The notes below the pieces were generated by a model. The model was not told where the DNA came from and did no database searches. It saw nothing but the letters and a program-made list of their open reading frames with translations. DNA of 15,101 nt from Tenericutes bacterium HGW-Tenericutes-5 (GTDB lineage Bacteria > Bacillota_I > Bacilli_A > Izemoplasmatales > Hujiaoplasmataceae): assembly GCA_002839125.1 (NCBI GenBank), contig PGXI01000019.1:1-15101 (forward strand). Direction: 5' to 3'. The translations under genes and the position numbers were made by a program. Of this stretch, positions 6,187-13,801 are shown one piece after another (positions within the stretch are counted from its first letter, which is position 1; each line of letters starts with the position of its first letter).

Positions 6187-7794
6187 ATGAGAAATACAAA
6201 ATTTATCTTTATAACTGGTGGAGTTGTTTCTTCCTTAGGAAAAGGAATTGCGGCAGCTTCCTTAGGAAGACTGTTAAAAAACAAAGGATTAAAAGTTTTC
6301 ATGCTTAAACTTGATCCTTACATAAATGTCGACCCAGGCACCATGTCTCCATATCAACACGGAGAAGTTTTTGTGACTAATGATGGCGGTGAAACCGATC
6401 TTGATTTGGGTCATTATGAAAGATTTATTGATGAAAATCTATCAAAGAATTCATCAATTACTACTGGTAAAATCTATCAGTCAGTAATCGACAAAGAAAG
6501 AAGTGGAGCTTATCTTGGAGCTACAGTTCAAGTTATACCGCATATTACTAATGAAATTAAAGAACGTCTTTTATCATTGGCTAAAGATTATGACTGCGAC
6601 GTATTAATAACCGAAATAGGTGGAACCGTAGGGGATATTGAATCCTTACCTTTCCTAGAATCAATTAGACAAATGCGAAGAGATTTAGGTTCTAATAACA
6701 CTTTATTTATTCATAACACTTTGGTTCCTTATTTAGAAACAACTGGAGAATTAAAAACAAAACCCACTCAACATAGCGTTAAGGAATTAAGATCGTTAGG
6801 AATTACTCCAGATATCATAATTTTAAGAACAGCCATTTCAATACCAGAAGAATCAAAAGAAAAAGTAGCTCTTTTCTGTGATGTTAAAAAAGAAGCAGTA
6901 ATCGAATGTAAAGATGTGGAGGTTCTTTATGAAGTAATGCTAAATCTTAAAAGAGAAAATTTGGATTTGCTAGTTTGTAAACAACTTCAGTTGACTGAAA
7001 AACCATCTGATATAAAAGTCTTTGAAGACTTGATTAAGAGAATAAAAACTCTTAAGAAGAAAACCAAAATTGCTTTAGTCGGAAAATATGTTTCTTTAAG
7101 AGATGCTTACTTATCAGTTTCAGAAAGTCTAAATCACGCAGGTTATGAACATAATGCAGAAGTTGAGATTGAATGGATTGATTCAACTAAAGTCAACCTA
7201 GAAAATGTTGAGATTCTCTTAAATTCAGCTGATGGAATTTTAATACCTGGAGGCTTTGGTAAAAGAGGTATTGAAGGTAAAATACTAGCTATTAAATATG
7301 CTAGAGAAAACAAAATACCTTTACTAGGAATTTGTTTAGGAATGCAATTAGCAGTAATTGAATTTGCTAGAAATGTTTGTGACTTTAAAGATGCTAATTC
7401 AACCGAATTTGATCCTAACACAACGCATAATGTTATTGATTATTTACCAAATCAATATCAAGGCATCAATTATGGTGGTACTTTAAGGCTAGGGGCATAC
7501 GAATGTGATTTAGAATCAAATACAATTGCGTATCAAGCCTATAAAGCAAAACAAATATTAGAAAGACATCGTCATCGCTATGAGTTTAATAATCAATTTA
7601 TAAATATCTTTAAAGAAAAAGGGATGGTATTTTCTGGAATTAATCAAAGTATGAATCTAGTAGAAATAATTGAACTAAAGGATCATCCGTTTTTTATAGC
7701 CGCACAGTTCCATCCGGAATTTTTGTCACGACCTGATAAACCACATCCATTATTTTCTAAATTTATTGAGGCTTCAATCAAAAATTCAAACTAA
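6187..7794 (+). CDS. pyrG: CTP synthase
   Basis: CTP synthase aminates UTP to CTP using ATP and glutamine, the last step of pyrimidine nucleotide synthesis. The 535-residue product has the synthetase domain first, with GGVVSSLGKG close to the N-terminus, then DPYINVDPGTMSP and GEVFVTNDGGETDLDLGHYE. The class I glutamine amidotransferase domain follows, with the nucleophile Cys383 in GICLGMQ and His509/Glu511 in QFHPE completing the triad. Length and all motifs are normal. The ATG at 6187 has GGAGG 7 nt upstream and begins MRNTKFIFITGG, as expected. An in-frame ATG at 6088 would start inside the promoter and translate the attenuator hairpin, so it is rejected. It is probably a single-gene unit under attenuation control. 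No clear terminator is seen after its stop. Confidence 0.98.
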   Translation: MRNTKFIFITGGVVSSLGKGIAAASLGRLLKNKGLKVFMLKLDPYINVDPGTMSPYQHGEVFVTNDGGETDLDLGHYERFIDENLSKNSSITTGKIYQSVIDKERSGAYLGATVQVIPHITNEIKERLLSLAKDYDCDVLITEIGGTVGDIESLPFLESIRQMRRDLGSNNTLFIHNTLVPYLETTGELKTKPTQHSVKELRSLGITPDIIILRTAISIPEESKEKVALFCDVKKEAVIECKDVEVLYEVMLNLKRENLDLLVCKQLQLTEKPSDIKVFEDLIKRIKTLKKKTKIALVGKYVSLRDAYLSVSESLNHAGYEHNAEVEIEWIDSTKVNLENVEILLNSADGILIPGGFGKRGIEGKILAIKYARENKIPLLGICLGMQLAVIEFARNVCDFKDANSTEFDPNTTHNVIDYLPNQYQGINYGGTLRLGAYECDLESNTIAYQAYKAKQILERHRHRYEFNNQFINIFKEKGMVFSGINQSMNLVEIIELKDHPFFIAAQFHPEFLSRPDKPHPLFSKFIEASIKNSN

Positions 7795-7832
7795 AAATAT
7801 AATTTTAATGGAAATTACAGTGATTAAATAAA

Positions 7833-7860
7833 TTGAAAAATAATAATTTTATGTTATAAT
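7833..7860 (+). promoter_or_regulatory. Promoter of the SRP RNA gene
   Basis: TTGAAA (7833-7838), a 16-bp spacer and TATAAT (7855-7860) preceded by TGT form a strong extended -10 promoter. The SRP RNA 5' arm begins 7 bp after the -10 box. Confidence 0.75.
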
Positions 7861-7866
7861 AAATAA

Positions 7867-7985
7867 GGAATCTCAAATGAAGCATCTTCACTCAATAGAT
7901 GCCCACGAATTAGGTCAGGTCTTGACGGAAGCAGCCTTAAGTAAGGTGTTTATGTGGGTGGGGATGCTTCACTTGAGATTCTTTT
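7867..7985 (+). ncRNA. ffs: Signal recognition particle RNA, small bacterial type
   Basis: This RNA forms the SRP with the Ffh protein and directs nascent membrane proteins to the membrane. The universal S-domain core is present: GGTCAGG (7913-7919) and GGAAGCAGCC (7927-7936), the asymmetric internal loop bound by Ffh. The ends close into a long helix: 7868-7876 pairs with 7973-7981, and 7878-7886 pairs with 7963-7971, with one A-C mismatch. Inside, GCCCAC (from 7901) faces GTGGGT (from 7954). At about 119 nt it has no room for the Alu domain of the Bacillus-type RNA. The apical tetraloop is UGAC (7923-7926), closed by a U-G pair, instead of the GGAA common in bacteria. The terminal stem followed by TTTT may end transcription. 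The exact ends are estimated. Confidence 0.93.
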
Positions 7986-8005
7986 AATCAAAGAAGGTGT
8001 TTAAA

Positions 8006-8767
8006 ATGGCTTTAATCTTTTTAGACTTGGATAATACAGTTTTATATCAAGGAAAACCCGCAAAAGGTGTCAAAGAAACTATTCAATTACTTAAAAATAA
8101 TAATCACATTGTTGTTATAGCTACGGGAAGAAACCCAAACTTAATCTATGGTATCGATTCTGAATTAGGAATCGAAAATATGGTTATGGCAAACGGTGGT
8201 ATTGTTATTTTTGATAATAAGATTATCAGAGAAAACTATATTGATAATAAAGTAATTAAGCGAATAATGGATCGTGCAGATCAAGACAAATTTGATCTTG
8301 TAATCGAATACTTAGATGAGTATATTTCTTATAGAAAAGATACAGATGCATCCGATAAGTTTTCGATAAATTACAATTTAGATATCGCTAGACTTGACCA
8401 TACATTTTACCCGAAAAGATTTGTCTTTGCGATGGTGATTTTTGATGACGAAGTTGTAAAAAAAATCTCACCAGATTTCCCTGAATTACAATTTAATAAA
8501 TCTAGTCAATACGGATATGACGTCAACCCCGCTGGTAATCTAAAGGCTGATGGAATCAAAGCGGTTATTGATTATTTAAATTATCCTATTGATGAAGTAT
8601 ATGCAATAGGTGATAATTTTAATGATATTTTAATGTTAAAAAGCGTTAAACATGGTATTGCAATGGGAAATGCAGTTGAAGAATTGAAGCAAATTGCTGA
8701 GTATGTCACAACTGACGTTAATGATAACGGGATATACAACGCAATGAAGCATTATGGACTTATTTAA
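8006..8767 (+). CDS. HAD superfamily hydrolase, Cof subfamily
   Basis: Cof-type HAD enzymes are cytosolic phosphatases acting on sugar phosphates, nucleotides or similar metabolites; the exact substrate cannot be read from sequence. The 253-residue product has motif I DLDNT at residues 7-11, with nucleophile D7 and acid/base D9. The motif III lysine is K180 in GNLKADG, and motif IV GDNFND lies at 202-207. The insert between them (about 80-170) matches the size of the C2 cap domain of the Cof group. I chose the ATG at 8006, because AGAAGGTG lies about 6 nt upstream; a GTG 9 bases earlier is part of that site. It follows the SRP RNA by about 20 bp with no visible promoter of its own. It precedes mnmG by 22 bp, so it may be read from the SRP promoter together with mnmG. 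Confidence 0.9.
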   Translation: MALIFLDLDNTVLYQGKPAKGVKETIQLLKNNNHIVVIATGRNPNLIYGIDSELGIENMVMANGGIVIFDNKIIRENYIDNKVIKRIMDRADQDKFDLVIEYLDEYISYRKDTDASDKFSINYNLDIARLDHTFYPKRFVFAMVIFDDEVVKKISPDFPELQFNKSSQYGYDVNPAGNLKADGIKAVIDYLNYPIDEVYAIGDNFNDILMLKSVKHGIAMGNAVEELKQIAEYVTTDVNDNGIYNAMKHYGLI

Positions 8768-8789
8768 TGTTTGAAAGAATGTGATTTTT

Positions 8790-10643
8790 ATGTATGATGT
8801 AATAGTTGTGGGTGGTGGACATGCTGGTGTTGAAGCCGCATTAGCTGCAGCTAGATTAAATAAAAAAACAATGTTAGTAAGTGGAAACCTTGAAATGGTT
8901 TCTTTTATGCCGTGTAATCCATCAATCGGCGGACCAGCCAAAGGAACTTTGGTTCGAGAAATCGATGCTTTGGGTGGAGAAATGGGAAAAAACACTGACA
9001 AGACTTGTTTGCAAATGAAAATGTTAAATAAAAGTAAAGGTCCAGCAGTGAGAGCTTTAAGAGCTCAATCAGACAAATTAGAATATCCAAAAACAATGTT
9101 AAATACTCTGAAAAATACAAGCAATCTTGATTTAAAGGAAGCATATGTTAAAGAATTAATAATTGAGAATAAAGAAGTTAAAGGTATTTTACTTGAAGAT
9201 GAAACGACTTATTTAAGCAAGACCGTAATAATTACCACTGGAACTTTCATGGAAGCTAAGATCCTTGTTGGTTCAACCGCTAAATCGCAAGGACCGGATA
9301 ATCAAAAAGCATCAGTAGGTTTGAGCAAGCATTTGCGGGAAATCGGCCATCGAACATTTAGACTAAAAACTGGTACGCCGCCAAGAATTAAGCGCAATAG
9401 TATCGATTTTTCTAAAATGGAACTTTCTCCAGGAGATGGTTTTATCCACAGTTTCAGTTTTGAAAAAGAACACTTAAGAGTTTTGGATAAAGAGTGGCCT
9501 TGCTACTTAATTCATACCGCTCCAGTAACTCATGAGATTATTTTAAACAACTTAACTAAATCAGCTATGTATAGCGGTTTAGTAGAAGGTGTTGGACCAA
9601 GGTATTGTCCGTCAATAGAAGATAAACTTGTACGGTTTGCAGATAAAGAAAGACATCAATTGTTTATCGAACCAGAATCAGCTTCTTTAGATGAAGTATA
9701 TCTTCAAGGCTTTTCAACATCAATGCCTCATGAAGTTCAAGAAAAAATGGTAAAATCTTTACCGGGATTAGAAAATGCTGAGATTGTTAAATATGCATAT
9801 GCAATTGAATATGATGCAATTGATTCGAAGGACCTATGGCCAAGTCTAGAATCGAAAATTATTAACAACCTATTTTTTGCCGGTCAAGTCAATGGCACTA
9901 GCGGCTATGAAGAAGCTGCAGCACAAGGTTTAATGGCAGGAATCAATGCAAGTTTAAAACTAGATTCTAAAGATCCATTAATTTTGAGAAGAGATGAAGC
10001 TTATATAGGTGTTTTGATTGATGATCTAGTTACCAAAGGCACTAATGAACCATATCGAATGTTAACTTCTAGAGCTGAATTTCGTTTGTTATTAAGACAT
10101 GATAACGCGGATTTAAGATTAACTGATTACGGTAAGAAAATCGGTCTTATAAGTGAAGAAAGATACAAGAATTTTCTCATTAAAAAGCAAACGATTGAAA
10201 ACGAAATCAAGTACCTTAACGATACCTTAATCACGCCGACAAAAGAAGTTGCCGATTATTTCACATTAATGAATTATCCGCAAATTAAAGGAAAAGTATC
10301 ATTAGCTGAAATATTAAAAAGACCAGAAATAACCTATAATGATATTCAAAACCTTGATAAAAGAGCCATTGATTTAAGCGAAGAAGTTAAAGAACAAGTT
10401 GAAATCAATATTAAATATGCTGGTTATATAAGCAAAAGTATTAAAGAAGCTGAAAAATTAATCAAAGAAAATAATATCAAAATTCCTTTGGACCTTGATT
10501 ATAATAAGGTTCATAATCTTGCCTTAGAAGCAAGAGCTAAGTTATCAAAAATAAGACCTTTAACAATATCACAAGCATCAAGAATTTCCGGAGTTAACCC
10601 AGCTGATATCCAAATGTTGTTGCTACATTTGAAAAGTCTATGA
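8790..10643 (+). CDS. mnmG: tRNA uridine 5-carboxymethylaminomethyl modification enzyme MnmG (GidA)
   Basis: MnmG, with the GTPase MnmE, installs carboxymethylaminomethyl or aminomethyl groups at wobble U34 of several tRNAs, using FAD, NADH and methylene-tetrahydrofolate. The 617-residue length is normal. Visible are the FAD-binding GGGHAG at residues 8-13, PCNPSIGGPAKG with conserved C42, and the second conserved cysteine C273 in GPRYCPSIEDK. FAGQVNGTSGYEEA lies at about 363-376 and TSRAEFRLLLRHDNADLRLT from about 426. The C-terminal helical domain for MnmE contact carries KIRPLTISQASRISGV. The start at 8790 gives the usual MYDVIVVGGG N-terminus. The ribosome binding site is weak, and a GTG three codons upstream is less likely. 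The partner gene mnmE is not in the window. rsmG follows, as in most Firmicutes. Confidence 0.98.
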   Translation: MYDVIVVGGGHAGVEAALAAARLNKKTMLVSGNLEMVSFMPCNPSIGGPAKGTLVREIDALGGEMGKNTDKTCLQMKMLNKSKGPAVRALRAQSDKLEYPKTMLNTLKNTSNLDLKEAYVKELIIENKEVKGILLEDETTYLSKTVIITTGTFMEAKILVGSTAKSQGPDNQKASVGLSKHLREIGHRTFRLKTGTPPRIKRNSIDFSKMELSPGDGFIHSFSFEKEHLRVLDKEWPCYLIHTAPVTHEIILNNLTKSAMYSGLVEGVGPRYCPSIEDKLVRFADKERHQLFIEPESASLDEVYLQGFSTSMPHEVQEKMVKSLPGLENAEIVKYAYAIEYDAIDSKDLWPSLESKIINNLFFAGQVNGTSGYEEAAAQGLMAGINASLKLDSKDPLILRRDEAYIGVLIDDLVTKGTNEPYRMLTSRAEFRLLLRHDNADLRLTDYGKKIGLISEERYKNFLIKKQTIENEIKYLNDTLITPTKEVADYFTLMNYPQIKGKVSLAEILKRPEITYNDIQNLDKRAIDLSEEVKEQVEINIKYAGYISKSIKEAEKLIKENNIKIPLDLDYNKVHNLALEARAKLSKIRPLTISQASRISGVNPADIQMLLLHLKSL

Positions 10644-10658
10644 AACATAAAGTTTCAT
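10640..10658. repeat. Short inverted repeat and flanking direct repeat after mnmG
   Basis: ATGAAAC (10640-10646) and GTTTCAT (10652-10658) form a perfect 7-bp inverted repeat with a 5-nt loop that includes the mnmG stop. AAGTCTATGA occurs on both sides, at 10634-10643 and 10660-10669. There is no T-run, so it is a poor terminator. The half-sites are in the opposite order to parS, so it is not a partition site. Confidence 0.4.
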
Positions 10659-10665
10659 GAAGTCT

Positions 10666-10695
10666 ATGACAAACTCTATCTCTTTATGATAGAAT
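10666..10695 (+). promoter_or_regulatory. Probable promoter of rsmG and downstream genes
   Basis: ATGACA (10666-10671) matches five of six -35 bases. An 18-bp spacer leads to TAGAAT (10690-10695), which is preceded by TGA. The rsmG start is 21 bp downstream. It probably drives the whole block through parB, because no other promoter is obvious within it. Confidence 0.6.
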
Positions 10696-10716
10696 ATAAA
10701 CTACTGGGAGAGATTT

Positions 10717-11400
10717 ATGGAAATTATTAATTTTAAATTTAATCAAGAACTATGGGATTTACTAAAAAATCCTAGTTTTTCCGTCTACTTCGAAAATTTG
10801 ATAGAAAAGAACAAAGTTATGAATCTTACAAATATTACCGAAGAAAAAGAAGTGTATCAAAAGCATTTTTATGATTCAGTTATTCTCAGTGCAATATTTG
10901 AACTTGGCAAAAAATCAATTCTCGATATTGGTGCTGGAGCCGGATTTCCAAGTATACCTTTAAAAATATTAGTTGATTCACTAGATGTAACAATTATTGA
11001 TGGTTTAAACAAAAGAATTAATTATTTAAAAGAATTGACCGAGAAACTCAAGTTAAGTAACGTTTCTTTATTACACGGAAGAGCTGAAGAGATGAGCAAA
11101 AATAAATCGTTTGATTTTGTTACAGCGAGAGCAGTAGCTAAACTAAACATTTTATCAGAAATCGCTCTACCCTATGTAAAAAAAGACGGTTATTTTGTAG
11201 CCTATAAATCAATTAATTATCAAGAAGAATTAGAAGAAGCAAAAAACGCAATAAAAGTATTAGGAGCGCAGTTAGAAAGAATAGTAGAATATGAAATTAA
11301 TAAAGACTTAAAACATGTTCTTTTAGTATTTAAAAAGATTAAAGAAACTCCAAGTATTTATCCAAGGCAGTTTGCAAAAATAAAAAAACAACCATTATAG
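10717..11400 (+). CDS. rsmG: 16S rRNA (guanine-527-N7)-methyltransferase RsmG (GidB)
   Basis: RsmG methylates N7 of G527 in the 530 loop of 16S rRNA using SAM; loss of it gives low-level streptomycin resistance in many bacteria. The 227-residue product is typical. It has the substrate-side MNLTNITE near residue 35, HFYDSV at about 50, and the SAM-binding DIGAGAGFP at 70-78. VTARAVAKLN is present in the middle, and the C-terminus ends YPRQFAKIKKQPL, very close to the family pattern. The ATG at 10717 has GGGAG about 7 nt upstream. The stop codon (11398-11400) overlaps the AGGAG ribosome binding site of the next gene, indicating cotranscription. Confidence 0.97.
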   Translation: MEIINFKFNQELWDLLKNPSFSVYFENLIEKNKVMNLTNITEEKEVYQKHFYDSVILSAIFELGKKSILDIGAGAGFPSIPLKILVDSLDVTIIDGLNKRINYLKELTEKLKLSNVSLLHGRAEEMSKNKSFDFVTARAVAKLNILSEIALPYVKKDGYFVAYKSINYQEELEEAKNAIKVLGAQLERIVEYEINKDLKHVLLVFKKIKETPSIYPRQFAKIKKQPL

Positions 11401-11410
11401 GAGATAACCT

Positions 11411-12610
11411 TTGAAGAAAAAGTATTTTGTTTTTCCTGAAACTCAGTACTATCGCGAATATTTAGAAACTAAGCATTTTGTTGGACAAAATGCTTTAGTC
11501 ATTATGGCGATAACATCTATGATGTTTTTAACAGCGATTTACATGTACTTTTCAAGTTACGAAGTCTTACCAATCATTGGCTTTGTAATTGGGTATTTAG
11601 TTGTCCTATTGTTTAATTTCGCAACAATCGCCTATTCTAAAGAACATTACTATTATTTAAAACTTAATAAGTATATTACTTCAATTTCTTTATTTACATT
11701 AATACTTACAATGATTATATATTTTAAATCACCATCATTCATTCCTCTGATTTTTGTCGCTTATGCAGTTTCAGCTATCTATAAGGATACAAAGGTTTTA
11801 ATTGCGACAACGGTTTATTTTATCTTCGCCGTTTTGATGTTAATATTTAATTTCAAGTATATCTTTGAGTTCCAAAATGCAATTGTCATTAAAAATTTAG
11901 CGATTGGTTTCTTTTTGATTTTGTTTTTACTTATTTTATTATCTTCTAGTTTCATCATCATAAATGAAAAAACATTTTTCTATAATAATATTGCCTTTGC
12001 TAAAGAAAAAGAATATCGTAATTTGGACTTGATTCTTGAATTTAAATCAAAATTAAAAACTAATAGTTTAGTTAATCGAGATTACTACCAAGAAACAAAA
12101 AAAATCTTAGAGGAATTTTCTAAGAAGATTGAAATTGATGATGTTTTTTCGGAAAAAATTGATGTATTAGAGAAATTAGAATCTGGAATAGATAAACAAA
12201 AGATTTTAAAGGAACATCCTCTATTCAATCAAACAGATTTAGAGAGACTCGAAAAATTACTTGTTTATAAGACATCTATGCTTAGTAAATTAATCTTGAA
12301 AATAAAGAATTCAAGTACCAAAAAATATAAAACTAGAGAAATATTCTCTTCAACTCACTTTCAAAGTTTCAATAAGCAATCTGATAGTATTGAAATAAAA
12401 ATACTTTGTTTTGTAGTATATTTTGTAGCTTTGAAAAGAGGGTTATCAGGGATGAAACCTCTGACAAATCAAGAACTATTTGACACATTTATCAACACTG
12501 ATTTATATTATTTTATTGATCCTAAAGTAATTAAGATATATCGAGATAACGCTGATGTATTTAATACTATTGTTGATGAAGTGTTTGGGCAGGTGAAGAA
12601 AAATGGTTAA
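11411..12610 (+). CDS. Six-helix membrane protein with a degenerate HD-GYP-like cytosolic domain (first of a tandem pair)
   Basis: I do not recognise this 399-residue protein as a named family. It starts with TTG, supported by AGGAG at 11399-11403 with 7-nt spacing and by an MKKKYFVF start. About six membrane helices are seen at roughly residues 28-48, 52-74, 87-105, 108-124, 128-148 and 160-184. A charged cytosolic part of about 210 residues follows. Its end, including KILCFVVYFVALKRG (330-344) and FIDPKVIKIYRDN (368-380), resembles the end of HD-GYP domains, which often read ILAVADVYDAL and FDPELVEAF. The metal-binding HD and HHE residues are mostly absent, with IDVLEKLESGIDKQ at 250-263 in the HD position, so catalysis is unlikely. 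The next gene overlaps it by 8 bp and looks like a paralogue. The setting between rsmG and parAB suggests a cell-cycle or envelope role, but this is inference. Confidence 0.85.
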   Translation: MKKKYFVFPETQYYREYLETKHFVGQNALVIMAITSMMFLTAIYMYFSSYEVLPIIGFVIGYLVVLLFNFATIAYSKEHYYYLKLNKYITSISLFTLILTMIIYFKSPSFIPLIFVAYAVSAIYKDTKVLIATTVYFIFAVLMLIFNFKYIFEFQNAIVIKNLAIGFFLILFLLILLSSSFIIINEKTFFYNNIAFAKEKEYRNLDLILEFKSKLKTNSLVNRDYYQETKKILEEFSKKIEIDDVFSEKIDVLEKLESGIDKQKILKEHPLFNQTDLERLEKLLVYKTSMLSKLILKIKNSSTKKYKTREIFSSTHFQSFNKQSDSIEIKILCFVVYFVALKRGLSGMKPLTNQELFDTFINTDLYYFIDPKVIKIYRDNADVFNTIVDEVFGQVKKNG

Positions 12611-13781
12611 GTTCTTCAAGAAAATTCTTAATTCAGAATTTTTACCTGTTAATGAGGTAAGAAGGTTAAAAGTGCATGTTGTTATGGGGTTTTTATTTGT
12701 TATTACTTTAATAACTATCCCGTTTTCCTTTTTCTTTAATTACTCAACGCTGTACCAGATTTTATCACTAGCAGCATTTGGTTTGTTTTACCTGCTAATA
12801 TTTATCTTTGTAAGATTTAAAAAGATATTTACCGCTATTCAAGTGTCCATAATTTATTCGCTTTTACTTACCGTTTTTTATACACGAGGTATCAGTAGTT
12901 TTTATGCTTATATTTTCTTTTATATAACTTTAACAATTATCGTTTTCTATCAAGAAATATACTCATATTTTATCTATGGAACGGCAACATTAGTTCTTGG
13001 AATCTTTTATACTTTAACTTATTCTGAAGGCTTAACTATTGTTAATGATGTGCCGGGATCAATGTATGTTTATATTGCTGGTTTGGTTATTTATTATCTC
13101 GTTAGTTTTGCACAGATAATTAATAATGAGAAATTATATGCTGATATGAATTTAGAATGGGTAAGAACTAATAATTTTAACAGTAACAATCAAGACGATT
13201 TGCTTAATTTTATTGAAGACATTAGAGCGGGTATGAATGAATCGCACATCTTTGAGGATTTAGAGTTTCAAAAATGCACGATGGAATTAAGTCAATTTAT
13301 CGCTGAGCAGATTCTTAAAGACGGAAAACAAATAGTTAATTTAATAGATTTATACGTCTACATTCATGAAAAGGGATTAGAATCGATTTTAAAGAACGAT
13401 GAAATAAGCGTTGCGTTAAAGAAGAATGCTAATATTTTAGGTAAATATTTATTAAATGAAAACACTGATATGTTTTCAATGATTATATCTTTTTATCTAA
13501 AATTTCATCATACAGATGAATATAATATCAATCGATATAATTATAATGTGGAAAATATCACCAGTTTAACAGATGAACAATTTATCGCTTTTTGTTTAAT
13601 CTATTTATATCTTAAAGATGAACTGCTTGAAGGTGACAAATGGAATACAATAAAAAGCGAAGAAACTGATATTGAGGAAGTGTTTGCAAAAATCGATTTA
13701 ACAGAATTCTTTTCTGATCAGTTAATTGCTTTCTACAACGACAACATCGATTTACTGAGAAAACACTCAAAGAAGCATTAA
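12603..13781 (+). CDS. Six-helix membrane protein with an HD-GYP-like cytosolic domain (second of a tandem pair)
   Basis: This is a 392-residue protein of unknown function, with the same plan as its upstream neighbour. A short basic N-terminus leads into about six membrane helices (roughly 24-46, 50-70, 77-93, 99-117, 121-140, 153-174) and a soluble C-terminal half. That half keeps more of an HD-type pattern. IDLYVYIHEKG (248-258) stands where HD-GYP proteins have ALLHDIGK, with H255-E256 for His-Asp. FHHTDEYN (301-308) stands where they have HHERWDG, and CLIYLYLKDEL (331-341) matches AVADVYDAL. DLTEFFSDQLIAFYNDN (365-381) parallels the final FDPELVEAF segment. The GYP motif itself is missing. 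AGGTGA lies 6 nt before the ATG, which overlaps the previous gene by 8 bp. parA follows after 20 bp. A degenerate signalling or structural role is plausible but unproven. Confidence 0.85.
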   Translation: MVKFFKKILNSEFLPVNEVRRLKVHVVMGFLFVITLITIPFSFFFNYSTLYQILSLAAFGLFYLLIFIFVRFKKIFTAIQVSIIYSLLLTVFYTRGISSFYAYIFFYITLTIIVFYQEIYSYFIYGTATLVLGIFYTLTYSEGLTIVNDVPGSMYVYIAGLVIYYLVSFAQIINNEKLYADMNLEWVRTNNFNSNNQDDLLNFIEDIRAGMNESHIFEDLEFQKCTMELSQFIAEQILKDGKQIVNLIDLYVYIHEKGLESILKNDEISVALKKNANILGKYLLNENTDMFSMIISFYLKFHHTDEYNINRYNYNVENITSLTDEQFIAFCLIYLYLKDELLEGDKWNTIKSEETDIEEVFAKIDLTEFFSDQLIAFYNDNIDLLRKHSKKH

Positions 13782-13801
13782 TGAAAAGGAGTATATAACA
13801 G

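Noticed and set aside
9442..9450. Perfect DnaA-box sequence TTATCCACA
   Set aside because: It is a single site inside the mnmG coding region with no cluster of boxes and no AT-rich unwinding region beside it, so it is not evidence for the replication origin.
10640..10658. Possible parS site after mnmG because of the GTTTC and GAAAC half-sites
   Set aside because: In parS the order is GTTTCAC then GTGAAAC; here GAAAC comes first and the spacing is different. I found no parS-like match (TGTTTCACGTGAAACA) by eye in the window, though a scan allowing mismatches was not possible.
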